From the NCBI GenBank assembly GCA_036172665.1, contig CM069880.1, positions 8,620,501-8,684,500 of the forward strand: a DNA stretch of 64,000 bases. The letters are read 5' to 3'. This document shows, piece by piece, positions 35,351 through 47,279 of this stretch (positions are counted from its first letter, which is position 1; each line of letters starts with the position of its first letter). Source of the stretch: Prosopocoilus inquinatus (taxonomy: Eukaryota > Arthropoda > Insecta > Coleoptera > Lucanidae). Under the pieces are notes generated by a model. It worked only from the letters and a program-made list of their open reading frames with translations. It ran no database searches and was not told the origin of the DNA. The position numbers and the translations under genes are program-made.

Positions 35351-36213
35351 AACCAATTAAAGGAGAGTTTTATTAGCATAAAAACTGCAATCTCCTTTAA
35401 TATGTAATATGTTGTGTAATTAATTTTATTTTAATTTGCAATAAATTTTGAAATTCGTGTCCTCCAAAAATTAGGCCCGTTCTACATTAAAACTATTACG
35501 GTACTATGAATGTGATGAGATCTTACAATGAAATACTTGGACGTATAATACTAATGAAATATATATTTATAAAAAAAAATAGGTATTAGCTAAAAGAATC
35601 TATGACTAAAACCGGTCCTGATATGAGAACGTTGTGATAATAAACAAAAGCACCCGACGCACGCACCACATTTTATTTTCTATTTATAATTAATTAATTT
35701 TTATCTTTTGTTTGAACTAAAGAAAAGAAAAAGAAAACTTTTAACAATTATGAGGCCCTGACTTTGCATAATTGTAAAGTTTTTTTTTTCCGCTCAAGAT
35801 GGCATCGTCCTAAAGGAGAAGAAAATTTTCGTTCAAAAATATATTAACTCTGAGTAATTCTATTGTATGAAAATGCTTGTTTTTCTTTTTGGTAAACAAA
35901 TAATTAAAAATTCTCGGCCATGCCTTCGAATTCAAATAGGACGTATAAAAATGATTATGGTCAGTTAATAACAATGAAATAGTGAATCATTATCGATCAA
36001 TCGGCTTAAAGGGAACTGATACACTATTCATGGTTAACAAGAATTAATTGGCGACGCGTCTTGTTTTAAGTAACTAAAAAAAAAAGAGAGAATGATTCTT
36101 ACAAGTCAACAATTAATTAAATTTAAGCCTAACACAAGCAGACGACTAATAGCACGAATCAATAAAGTCAATATCACTTTTCTCCAACAAACGTTTCGAA
36201 TAAAAAAAAAAGT

Positions 36214-39200
36214 CTATGCATTATAAGCAGAGGAGAAACTAGGTTGATTTAACAGTATAGCAGTTGGCGTCGCCATGGGGGTTGAATTATGCAGACTTGA
36301 CGACGTTGCTTGCCTTTTAAAAGGAAGCCTCAATATGCCCTTTTCCATATATTGTTGGAGCACATACACGTAAGGATCGATTGTGAAATAAATACACATA
36401 AGTACATCGGCAATGATTCCTAATATTTTATATTGTTTGTTGTCTCTGTCAATCTGAGCGAATGGTATTAATATCTGAAATCAAAAAAGGGACAAATCAA
36501 CATCAAAAATTAACAAACGAATCAGCAAGACTTACAAGCTGTGGTGACCAACAAACTATAAAAATAATACAGAGGTAGGCCATAACTTTGGCAAAAGCTA
36601 ATTCTTCTACAGTGGCGTACTGCTTCGACTTTCCCACCTTGTTGTTCATTATAGATCTGCTAACTCGTCGGACCAAAACTTTTTTCTGACTGCCTATCCT
36701 AGCCAAACTTCTAAAAACCATGGTGTTGCAAAAAACTATGCAAAGGCAGACCGTGATGCCTAAAACTGACCGGTCAAGAGCACCAACAAAAACAAGAAGG
36801 ACGAACCCAATTACCGAAAGCGAAGTACACGTAGGCATAAATTACATCTTTGGGTTCATTCGCCTCTCGGTACCTTAAACAACCTTGGGTCACATTTGTT
36901 TGATTACCATCCTTAATTTCTTGGTAGTAAAGCCCAAATCCTAAGAGGGGCAAGCACGTCAGGAAAGCTTGGAGACACCATAAGGTAAGTACGGATTTTT
37001 TCAAAACCGGATACGTTACATACTAGAACAATAGGTATCATTAATGAAAATACCAATGTAATTGATTTATTCAAAAAAAGAATGACCAATTGCGTTAATT
37101 AATTAAATTAATTTAATAATACGTGCAGGTGCTTCATAAATGGTTGTATCCCACGTGAATAAACTGCACCTGATAGTTAGGCAATCACAATGCAGACGGT
37201 TGACTGAATTACCGAAGCACTAAATTAGTTACGGATTTTTGTTTAACTTAATTGATTTATTCAAAAAAAAAGGACTGATCAATTGCGTTAATTAATTAAA
37301 TTAATTTAGTACTGTGTATAGGTCCTTCATAAATGGTTGTATCCCACGTGAATAAGCTGCACCTGATAGTTAGGCAATCACAATACAGACGTTTGACTGA
37401 ATTACCGAAGCACTAAATTAGTTACTGATTTTTGTTTAACTTAATTGATTTATTCAAAAAAAAAAGGACTGATCAATTGCGTTAATTAATTAAATTAATT
37501 TAGTACTGCGTATAGGTCCTTCATAAATGGTTGTATCCCACGTGAATAAGCTGCACCTGATAGTTAGGCAATCACAATACAGACGGTTGACTGAATTACC
37601 GAAGCACTAAATTAGTTACTGATTTTTGTTTAATTTAATTGATTTATTCAAAAGAAAGGACTGACCAATTGTGTTAATTAATTAAATTAATTTAGTAATG
37701 CGTACAGGTCCTTCATAAATGGTTGTATCCCACGTGAATAAGCTGCATCTGATAGTTAGGCAATAACAATGCAGACGGTTGGCAGAATTACCGACGCACG
37801 AAATTTAGTTACTGATTTTTGTTGCGTACATTTACGCTGATTTAAAAATAATGATTTAATCTGGCTAAAAATATGCGCAAAGTTGATTCACATTTAAAAC
37901 AATACAATTTGTCTTTAAAATGCAATCACAAAATTATCACACATGAGACACGTCAAAAGTTGAGAGAGAGAAAGAGAACTCTACATTTATGGAACAAAAA
38001 TGAAAGTGAACTGACGTTTTAAGAACTGTTACTTACGTCATGTATCACGTGGGATACAAGATTAAACGAAGAACCGGTATTTAATGAGGAAATTAATTTT
38101 TACTCCAGAAATTTTTTCACTCTAGCCCGCCCATCAATATCAATAATCAAATTTTGACGAAATTCGAAAAAAATGGGAAGGTCAAGATACAACTGGTCAG
38201 CTAAATCAGTTGGATTAGTGTAGTGTACCTTTTTGAAAAAGAAAAAAAAAACAATTGCATTTTTTTGTATTCGAGTTGGTAACACTTGTCAACAACAAAT
38301 TGCTCTGCATTTAAATTTGCTTCATGTTATTAATACCGAAGGAGTTTACAAGTGAGATAATCACCTACATTTTATTGTACATATTTAAAAAAAAAATTAC
38401 AAAAAAGAATAAGAAAAAGCGGAGCTTTGTGGACTTTGCTTTGCTGATCAATCTGTTCGCAATTATCTGCGATTGCAAATGATTGTTGAAGTTGGTAGCA
38501 CACTTCAACGATGATAAGCCTTTTTTTTAATTTGCCTCGTAAATCACAGAACAATTTACACATCGTCAAGAAAAAATTGATATCGCAAGTGTTATTAATA
38601 TGTGGGTACCTGGAATGTATTATCGATTTACTTCATGGAAATCAATCGATCAAATTTTTAGTTAATCAAGATTTTTTGTGTTGAGATTTTTGAATTAAAT
38701 ACCAACTCAAACAAAACAAAATGCAAAAAAATGAGTCTTCGAGTGTGACGTTAAATCATCAAATTAAACTGACACATTTAAGGTGCGTTCATTTATTTCA
38801 TCAACAAGCTCGCTTGTTGGCATCACATTAGTTCCATCAAGCCCGTTCTTTTATTGTTTGATGGATGACTCAGATTCATCAATAATCGTTCTTTTATTCC
38901 AATTAGTTTTTAATCAGATCCATCATTTGTTTTAGATGATGGAATTGTGAGTCTTCAAGTGTGACGTTAAATCATCAAATTAAATTGACACATTTAGGGT
39001 GCGTTCCTTTATTTCTTCAACAAGCTCGCTTGATGGCATCACATCAGTTCCATCAAACCCGTTCTTTTATTGTTTGATGGATGATTCAGATTCATCAATA
39101 ATCGTTCTTTTATTCTCATTGGTTTTTAATCAGTTGGCATCACAAATCCATCATTCGTTTTAGGTGATGGAACTGTTTGAAAGTTGAAGTCTCAAACCTA

Positions 39201-42200
39201 ACCTCACTTTTCCAAACGTAAGTAAAATTTGTATTTATTTTCAGCATTTTTTACACCAACCGCTCTGAAAATGAGATGTATATAAATAAGTAGGAGTGTA
39301 AAGGAGTTGAAAGTCTAGAAAGTGCAGAGCAAACCTAAAATTAATTGGAAATGATATTAGTATGTGCACCGTGTTTAGTGCAATCCAAGAGTTGGATTAG
39401 ATGATCAATGATTTCAAGCACGTAAATAAAATATCTACTGTTTTGAGGTTAGAAAGAATTTTAGTCACTTCATCTTCGATCACTAGTTTGCGTTGTAATA
39501 AAAAAACATGCCCTTATAACATTAGTTGTTCAATATGGAATGAATTGTGAGGTCACAACTTCTTCTTATTCAATTCAATTCAAAATGGCCTCGAGCCTTC
39601 CGTTTCCAGACAGAAGTTCTCTGTTCGGTCTTTCTATTTTATTTAATGCATTTCGTACAAATCAATACATTTCTAATTATCCTAAATTATTTCAATACAA
39701 TCAAATCCTAACAGGGTCCACTCAAGCGATTTTCAAGCCAAAAGTATCAATTAAATTTGATGAAACCCAATGTTAAATGAAAATTGGTTGCATTTAATTT
39801 CAAAGTGGTTGCTTCTAAACATCGAGTTGCTTTTTCTTAAAAAAATTGACACACTGGGTGCGTTCAATGAGACCACAGCAAAATTCAGCGTTTTTTTTTT
39901 AAATTCCACCAGCGACAAACAATAATTGCGGATGGAATCATGAAATTTCGTGTCAGTTATTTTCTAACCCCTTGTCTGACATGGGGATGTTTTAATTTTT
40001 ACGAAAGAGAGAACTCAGAGTTTTATTTTCTTTATTTTTGATTGGTTACAATTGTTACTATTTCATAAATGAAGTTGATTCTTGTCTGACGAGAAATGTA
40101 AGTAAAAAGTTTCTATAATCTTGAACCGGACAGAATTATGAATGGAAATACACTCAGCGTTTCGCTATAGATTAATAGCTTCGTTAGTTACATGTCTCGT
40201 TCTATTTTTCTGAAAGGAAATTAGTTAATCCGTTTAATTAGGTAAGGTTATGTTCAAGTTATTGAATTTTCGCTAAAACAAACATCCAAACATGGCGTGC
40301 GTTCAACGTCTGTGCTTCCCGTTCGCTGAGTTTTGCTGATTTCACTGAACGCACTTATTGTCTTTGCTTTTAATTATATAATTCTTTTCTGTGTAGGACG
40401 TCGTTAATTAAGAAAAAAAATATATATAACCAGCAATAGAGCTTTTTAAAAAGGTACAAGCACTCACTTTATTTTTTCAAGTATTAAAATTATTTAGCAA
40501 AGAAACCTTATATACAGACTGTCCAAATAAATCATTGTTTTAGAAATGACACGTATGTTGTAAGTAAGTAACTTACGATTAAAGAATTTTGTTCTGCTTT
40601 GCAAAAATAAGATTCAACAAGAAGAAATTTGTTCTTGTGTAAATAATTAAATAGCGTTTGGTAGTGAATGACTTTCTTAAAATCGTTAGTAGCAAATTGT
40701 GTCAAATTTACGTTGTATAAAAGTGAATGAAATATTTTCTTTATAAACGAATGATCTGAATTTAAAAGACTTTCTTTGTGTCGTCGTTTATAGTGATGTA
40801 TTAAGTACGTATAATTTAAACAAGCGATTTAATGCCCATAAATATTTATAATACGACCAAAATGTAGTTTGCAATTTTTTCAACGTGGCAATTAATTCTC
40901 CAAAAAATTATTTGTACACTTTAGTACGCGAAAAAATAATTCGGCGAATAAATTAAATAGACTTCAAGGAGTTTTTTTTTTGCCTAAAATATTAACTGTT
41001 TATTCATTAGCGCTAGAAAAATTTGAAAGGCCCTGTTTATTATTGAATAATTTTTTGCAGTAGTTATATCATTTTCACGTACAAACGAAACGAAATGTCT
41101 GTAAATATTATTCTAATTCTAAACCTAACGGTTGTAAAAACCTAAACACTAATTACTTTTTATTGAGTACGATTTTATAAATAAGTGTACGTGAAAATAT
41201 TGCGTTTTGCAAATTATTTTCAGCCAAAACCTTCTTACACATGGTTGCCGTTCAGAAAATCACAGTCTTAAATTTAGCAACGTTTTTATTGACAACTAGG
41301 TACCTCAACACTGTCAATTAAAACAGCGTTGACTTAAATATTTCTCCAAGTTGTTATCACGTGTAAGGACGTGCTCTTTAAATGTGTATGTAAGTACAAC
41401 GTAGAGAGAGAGAGAAGGTTATCACATCTGCATTTGAAAAAATAAATAAATATGAAACGTTTTCCAAAAATAAAACGCACTCCCCTCGTATACGTGTACA
41501 ATAAAGAAAATGACCTCTGGCATTAATTATGTAATATGTAATGCGATTAAATGAGTCAAATTAAAAATATCAAAAATAAACAAATTTATAATATCACCGA
41601 GATTAAATTACAACAACAAGTCATTATCATAAAACTGGTGTTTTCTTATTTTGAATTTTTGAGGAGATAACGTTGCAATCCATATTGGTGTATTATTATT
41701 ATTTTTTGCTTGCCAAAATTAATAATATTAATCGGGTTGGAATTACTGCCTGCCTGCCCTTCTTTCCCAGCAAATTACATCGACATTCAATTCAGAAAAA
41801 ATAATTTCGAAAGACAGTTGTTTACCTCGTCGTCATTACAGATTCTCTTCTTCTCCTTCATTCATTTCGCCCCAAAACAAAATTAACGAATGGGGCCGCT
41901 ATAAAATCAACAAATCGCCACGTGCCCGGATCTATAGACGTAATTAAATGTTATACGATGTAATTAAAACAACAATCATTTTCTTGCAGTTAATCATCAT
42001 TACTTAAAAGCCTTCAAACACGTAGCACTCTGTTATCAAAAGAAATTCCATCACGATTTTATTTAACAATTAAAATTTAAATCATTAACAATGTGTAAAA
42101 GAAAAAAAATGTAAGACCACTTTTTTCAAAAGTATTATAATACAGGGTTATTATTAATTCAATGTTATACGATGTAATTAAAACAACAATCATTTTCTTG

Positions 42201-45200
42201 CAATTCATCATCATTACTTAAAGCCTTCAAACACGTAACACTCTGTTATCAAAGGAATTCCATCACGATTTTATTTAACAATTAAAATTTAAATCATTAA
42301 CAATTTGTAAAAGAAAAAAAATGTAAGAGCCACTTTTTTCAAAAGTATTATAATACAAGGATATTATTAATTCAATGTTATACGATGTAATTAAAACAAC
42401 AATCATTTTCTTGCAATTCATCATCATTACTTAAAGCCTTCAAACACGTAACACTCTGTTATCAAAGGAATTCCATCACGATTTTATTTAACAATTAAAA
42501 TTTAAATCATTAACAATTTGTAAAAAAAAAATGTAAGAGCCACTTTTTTCAAAAGTATTATAATACAGGGTTATTATTAATTCAATGTTATACGATGTAA
42601 TTAAAATAACAATCATTTTCTTGCAATTCATCATCATTACTTAAAGCCTTCAAACACGTAACACTCTGTTATCAAAGGAATTCCATCACGATTTTATTTA
42701 ACAATTAAAATTTAAATCATTAACAATTTGTAAAAGAAAAAAAATGTAAGAGCCACTTTTTTCAAAAGTATTATAATACAGGGTTATTATTAATTCAATG
42801 TTATACGATGTAATTAAAACAACAATCATTTTCTTGCAATTAATCATCATTACTTAAAGCCTTCAAACACGTAGCACTCTGTTATCAAAAGAAATTCCAT
42901 CACGGTTTTATTTAACAATTAAAATTTAAATCATTAACAATTTGTCAAAAAAAAAAATGTAAGAGCCACTTTTTTCAAAAGTATTATAATACAGGGTTAT
43001 TATTAATTCAATGTTATACGATGTAATTAAAACAACAATCATTTTCTTGCAATTAATCATCATTACTTAAAGCCTTCAAACACGTAGCACTCTGTTATCA
43101 AAAGAAATTCCATCACGGTTTTATTTAACAATTAAAATTTAAATCATTAACAATTTGTCAAAAAAAAAAATATAAGAGCCACTTTTTTCAAAAGTATTAT
43201 AATACAGGGTTATTATTAATTCAATGTTATACGATGTAATTAAAATAACAATCATTTTCTTGCAATTCATCATCATTACTTAAAGCCTTCAAACACGTAA
43301 CACTCTGTTATCAAAGGAATTCCTTCACGATTTTATTTAACAATTAAAATTTAAATCATTAACAATTTGTAAAAGAAAAAAAATGTAAGAGCCACTTTTT
43401 TCAAAAGTATTATAATACAGGGTTATTATTAATTCAATGTTATACGATGTAATTAAAACAACAATCATTTTCTTGCAATTAATCATCATTACTTAAAGCC
43501 TTCAAACACGTAGCACTCTGTTATCAAAAGAAATTCCATCACGGTTTTATTTAACAATTAAAATTTAAATCATTAACAATTTGTCAAAAAAAAAAAATGT
43601 AAGAGCCACTTTTTTCAAAAGTATTATAATACAGGGTTATTATTAATTCAATGTTATACGATGTAATTAAAACAACAATCATTTTCTTGCAATTAATCAT
43701 CATTACTTAAAGCCTTCAAACACGTAGCACTCTGTTATCAAAAGAAATTCCATCACGGTTTTATTTAACAGTTAAAATTTAAATCATTAACAATTTGTCA
43801 AGAAAAAAAAATGTAAGTGCCACTTTTTTCAAAAGCATTATAATACAGGGTTATTATTAATTCAATGTTATACGATGTAATTAAAACAACAATCATTTTC
43901 TTGCAATTAATCATCATTACTTAAAGCCTTCAAACACGTGACACTCTGTTATCAAAGGAATTCCATCACGATTTTATTTAACAATTAAAATTTAAATCAT
44001 TAACAATTTGTAAAAGAAAAAAATTGTAAGAGCCACTTTTTTCAAAAGTATTATAATACAGGGTTATAATTAATTAAATGTTATACGATGTAATTAAAAC
44101 AACAATCATTTTCTTGCAATTCATCATCATTACTTAAAGCCTTCAAACACGTAACACTCTGTTATCAAAGGAATTCCATCACGATTTTATTTAACAATTA
44201 AAATTTAAATCATTAACAATTTGTAAAAGAAAAAAAATGTAAGAGCCACTTTTTTCAAAAGTATATAATACAGGGTTATTATTAATTAAATGTTATACGA
44301 TGTAATTAAAACAACAATCATTTTCTTGCAATTAATCATCATTACTTAAAGCCTTCAAACACGTAGCACTCTGTTATCAAAAGAAATGCCATCACGGTTT
44401 TATTTAACAATTAAAATTTAAATCATTAACAATTTGTAAAAGAAAAAAAATGTAAGTGCCACTTTTTTCAAAAGTATTATAATACAGGGTTATTATTAAT
44501 TAAATGTTATACGATGTAATTAAAACAACAATCATTTTCTTGCAATTAATCATCATTACTTAAAGCCTTCAAACACGTAGCACTCTGTTATCAAAGGAAT
44601 TCCATCACGATTTTATTTAACAATTAAAATTTAAATCATTAACAATTTGTAAAAGAAAGAAAATGTAAGAGCCACTTTTTTCAAAAGTATTATAATACAG
44701 GGTTATTATTAATTAAATGTTATACGATGTAATTAAAACAACAATCATTTTCTTGCAATTAATCATCATTACTTAAAGCCTTCAAACACGTAGCACTCTG
44801 TTATCAAAAGAAATGCCATCACGGTTTTATTTAACAATTAAAATTTAAATCATTAACAATTTGTCAAGAAAAAAAAATGTAAGTGCCACTTTTTTCAAAA
44901 GTATTATAATACAGGGTTATTGTTATCAAAAGAAATTCCATTACGATTTTATTTAACAATTAAAATTTAAATCATTAATTGGTCAAAAAAAAAAAATGTA
45001 AGAGTCACTTTTTTCAAAAGTATTATCATACAGGGTTACGGTAAATTAAATGGCGACTATGAAGGTATTGTCAGCTACGAGAGAGATGGGGGGGAGAACT
45101 AAATTAAAAATTCTCAATCTGTTTGTTTTTTAATTTTCTATTTTATTAAATACAATAATCAATTGTGATTCTCGTCTTCTTTAATTGAGTAAAAATGAAA

Positions 45201-46540
45201 GTAATTTGTTGTTAAAATTCGTTGTCGTTTCATTTGCCAACAAAAAAAAAAATACACAAGGTTTTTTTACTGAAGAAAACGTATGCAGATATTTCGAAAA
45301 CGCTTTTTTTAGTATCACCGTCATCGTAAAATATAAAAATCGAAAAAATTTGATTTTTGGTGATTTAAACGACTTCGGATTTCCAGTAATAAAGAAGTTG
45401 GCAGTAACTTTGACCACCCTGTATACGATCCAAAGCGAAAAAGAAAAATAATAATGCTAAAATAAATGACTCTTCTTAATTGGAATTTAATGAGATTTCG
45501 TTTTTAATTTATTAAATACAAGTGGGTACAAAAAAAAAATTGCGGGGGAATAAAAAAAAGTGGACGGGGTGCGTTAATTAAAGCGCACCGTCCACAATAA
45601 TTCAGGTGGGGGCGGTGGATCAAACACGTCACATACAGGATCCGATTGTGATTGTGATTTGATTGTCCTCGAGAGCGCGCTTCTTAACGAATTTCTTGCA
45701 ATGAACAAACGACGCCGTTCAATTCCACCAAAGTATCATCGATGCATTTAAACTGACGTCCTATGCTAATATAAAATATGTACATCAATTTAAATGTATA
45801 TAAAGAAAAAAATTTGCTCGATTCGTATACATATGTATTACATACATATAAAAGTAATAGGGCATCATTGAGGGGTGGTTATTAATTTCACTTCGAACCT
45901 GTTATTTATAGCTGAGAATAACAGCCGGCATTCACGTGGGGGTGGAAGGAGGCAGATGGGAATTAATTGCATCGTTTTATCCATTATGTGCTCGTTGCGT
46001 TTCGTGTAATTATAATTAAGTTGCATTCATGGGGGTTGAATGGAGAAATGTTTGCGATTTTGAGTTGAATTGCGATGATTATATATGTATGTTGATGAAG
46101 GGGGTGAGTTTGAATCGGAAAGGATGTTCCGTTTTTGGTTCGCTTTAATGATGGTGATGATGATGATGGGGGTGGTGAAGAAAATAAAAGATTTTTACCT
46201 GTTGATAGAAGAAGGGTTTGGTGAGTGCTAACCATCGTTCGATTGCCATAACAAGTGCTACACTTCCAGAACCTAAACCAAACGCTCGTATTAGTACGAA
46301 AAGAACACATTCTGTATGCCGAGGAATAAATTTTAACGCTTGATGATATCTGAGAGTAAGCATCCCCAACTGTGAAACGAGATCATTAGTAGCAAGGCAC
46401 CGTAACAAAAGCACGTGTTTAGCATTACGTTTCTTCGCCCATTTATAAAGAATATACAAAACTGCAATGTTGCCCAAAATGCCAATTACGAAAGTAACCG
46501 TAAGCAGCGGAAGTAATGTGTGTGAACGAGTTTCCTCCAT
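36214..46540 (-). CDS. Class A GPCR, prostaglandin E receptor-like
   Basis: Four exons (46199-46540, 36815-37022, 36536-36759, 36214-36474) join in frame to 344 residues. Seven hydrophobic segments are visible. TM1 has GN (VIGILGNIAVLYILY), TM3 ends in ERW instead of DRY (ALVMAIERWLALTKP), and TM6 has CWSPQL. TM7 has DPYVYVL in place of NPxxY, the signature of prostanoid receptors, and the basic third loop runs into EELAFAKVMAYLC. An insect PGE2 receptor, coupling prostaglandins to cAMP or calcium, is the best guess; another orphan family-A receptor is possible. The start is the ATG at 46540. The third intron is only 55 bp (36760-36814), and its acceptor could alternatively sit 6 bases upstream. 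The first intron is about 9.2 kb and carries three tandem arrays. The tail is Ser/Thr-rich. Confidence 0.78.
37060..37830. repeat. Tandem array, about 193 bp x 4
   Basis: The marker TTCATAAATGGTTGTATCCC recurs at about 37133, 37326, 37520 and 37711. Units include CACGTGAATAA, CTGATAGTTAGGCAAT and TTAATTAATTAAATTAATTT. The array starts directly next to the GPCR exon boundary at 37022, in the 3' end of intron 1. Confidence 0.92.
38733..39180. repeat. 216-bp tandem duplication
   Basis: Copies begin at 38733 and 38949 (GAGTCTTC, then AGTGTGACGTTAAATCATC). Both contain GGTGCGTTC, CAACAAGCTCGCTTG and CGTTCTTTTATTGTTTGATG. GGTGCGTTC resembles the end of the element at 39858. Confidence 0.88.
39858..40354. 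mobile_element. Inverted-repeat element, about 500 bp
   Basis: The left end is GTGCGTTCAATGAGACCACA, and the right end in reverse complement is GTGCGTTCAGTGAAATCAGC. Both continue into AGCAAAA(C/T)TCAGCG. No clear target duplication was found. It contains a diverged copy (about 40115-40200) of the 6852-6993 repeat family, which must have inserted into it. No coding region. Confidence 0.7.
41948..45035. repeat. Tandem array, about 213 bp x 14 plus partial
   Basis: The unit marker ATGTTATACGATGTAATTAA starts at 41948, 42162, 42375, 42585, 42798, 43011, 43224, 43437, 43651, 43865, 44078, 44290, 44504 and 44717, giving spacings of 210-214 bp. A truncated last unit reaches about 45035. Units carry ATTACTTAAAGCCTTCAAAC and TATTATAATACAGGGTTATT. 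Two subtypes differ at AAAGAAATTCC versus AAAGGAATTCC. The array sits in GPCR intron 1. Confidence 0.97.
45560..45595. repeat. GC-rich hairpin
   Basis: GTGGACGGGGTGCG pairs with CGCACCGTCCAC across TTAATTAAAG with two unpaired Gs, in GPCR intron 1 about 0.6 kb from exon 1. It stands out in an AT-rich setting; function unknown. Confidence 0.6.
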
Positions 46541-47279
46541 TAGTAACACTATCACTTAATTCATGTGTATGTTTCAAGTAGTAGTTTCACACATTCACTC
46601 TTATGAAACTATTGATAAAACTTAAAATTTATTTACTTGTTCCGTTTTATCTACATAATATTTGATTTATGATTGCTGCAGAACATTGGACGCAATGGTT
46701 GTAAACAAAATGCAACAAAACGGGCCGAAACATGGCAACACCGAAAAAAAACTAAGGGTTGCTGAGATGGCCTTCTCGGCAGCTAACTGTTGAATGGCAA
46801 GGACTACGATGATGCGCTCTAAGCTTCGGTTACTTGAGTTCCCCTCACGCATATCTTCATAAAAATAATTGTTATAGTATTTCTATCCTTCCTTCCAACT
46901 TATTTAGATTAAATTATATCAGTTTGTATGTATCTTGCACGTCGCTTTTAGTTTTATTCCATCGCATATTAGTTAAGTACATTTGAATTATTTATTATCG
47001 AACAGGATATGACCAGACGACCAAACTTGTAATAACCACTTCCTTCTGCTATTATTGCAACAAATTGTTTCTATTACCCAACAGTTTTTACATTCACCTA
47101 CCACTCTTCTTATAAACAACCACCTCCTCTGCCTTCACCAAATCAACACCCTCACTTAATAAGTTAAACCGAATTCAAAACAATAACATTCTTAAAACAA
47201 ACAAAAGAAAAACACGCACCACTAACACATAAACAAAATACTTACATACTCTTGGTTACCTAAAACAAAACAAAACCAT
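46541..47279. other. Presumed GPCR promoter and 5' UTR
   Basis: AT-rich sequence between the receptor start codon and a large tandem array. A GC-richer stretch at 46670-46850 has no supported coding exon on either strand. No TATA element can be assigned with confidence. Confidence 0.35.

Larger units (their letters stand above)
29387..36213. other. Repeat-rich intergenic region, cysteine-rich gene to GPCR
   Basis: No gene is recognised. Contents listed separately are a 601-bp tandem duplication, a hAT-type MITE, microsatellites, a 276-bp tandem duplication and dispersed repeats. The 29390-29700 part probably holds the promoter and 5' UTR of the cysteine-rich gene. Stretches 29700-31100 and 35400-36200 are AT-rich with nothing identifiable beyond a short inverted motif at 30337-30360 (CACCCTGTATAAAACTTTATACAG). 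Confidence 0.5.

Noticed and set aside
36760..36838. GPCR exon 3 reading through the 55-bp intron
   Set aside because: The frame continues only after shifting relative to the previous exon; splicing out the 55 bp restores a continuous TM5.
41948..45035. CRISPR-like array
   Set aside because: Units are contiguous 213-bp repeats without unique spacers in a eukaryotic intron; the same reasoning excludes the other arrays.
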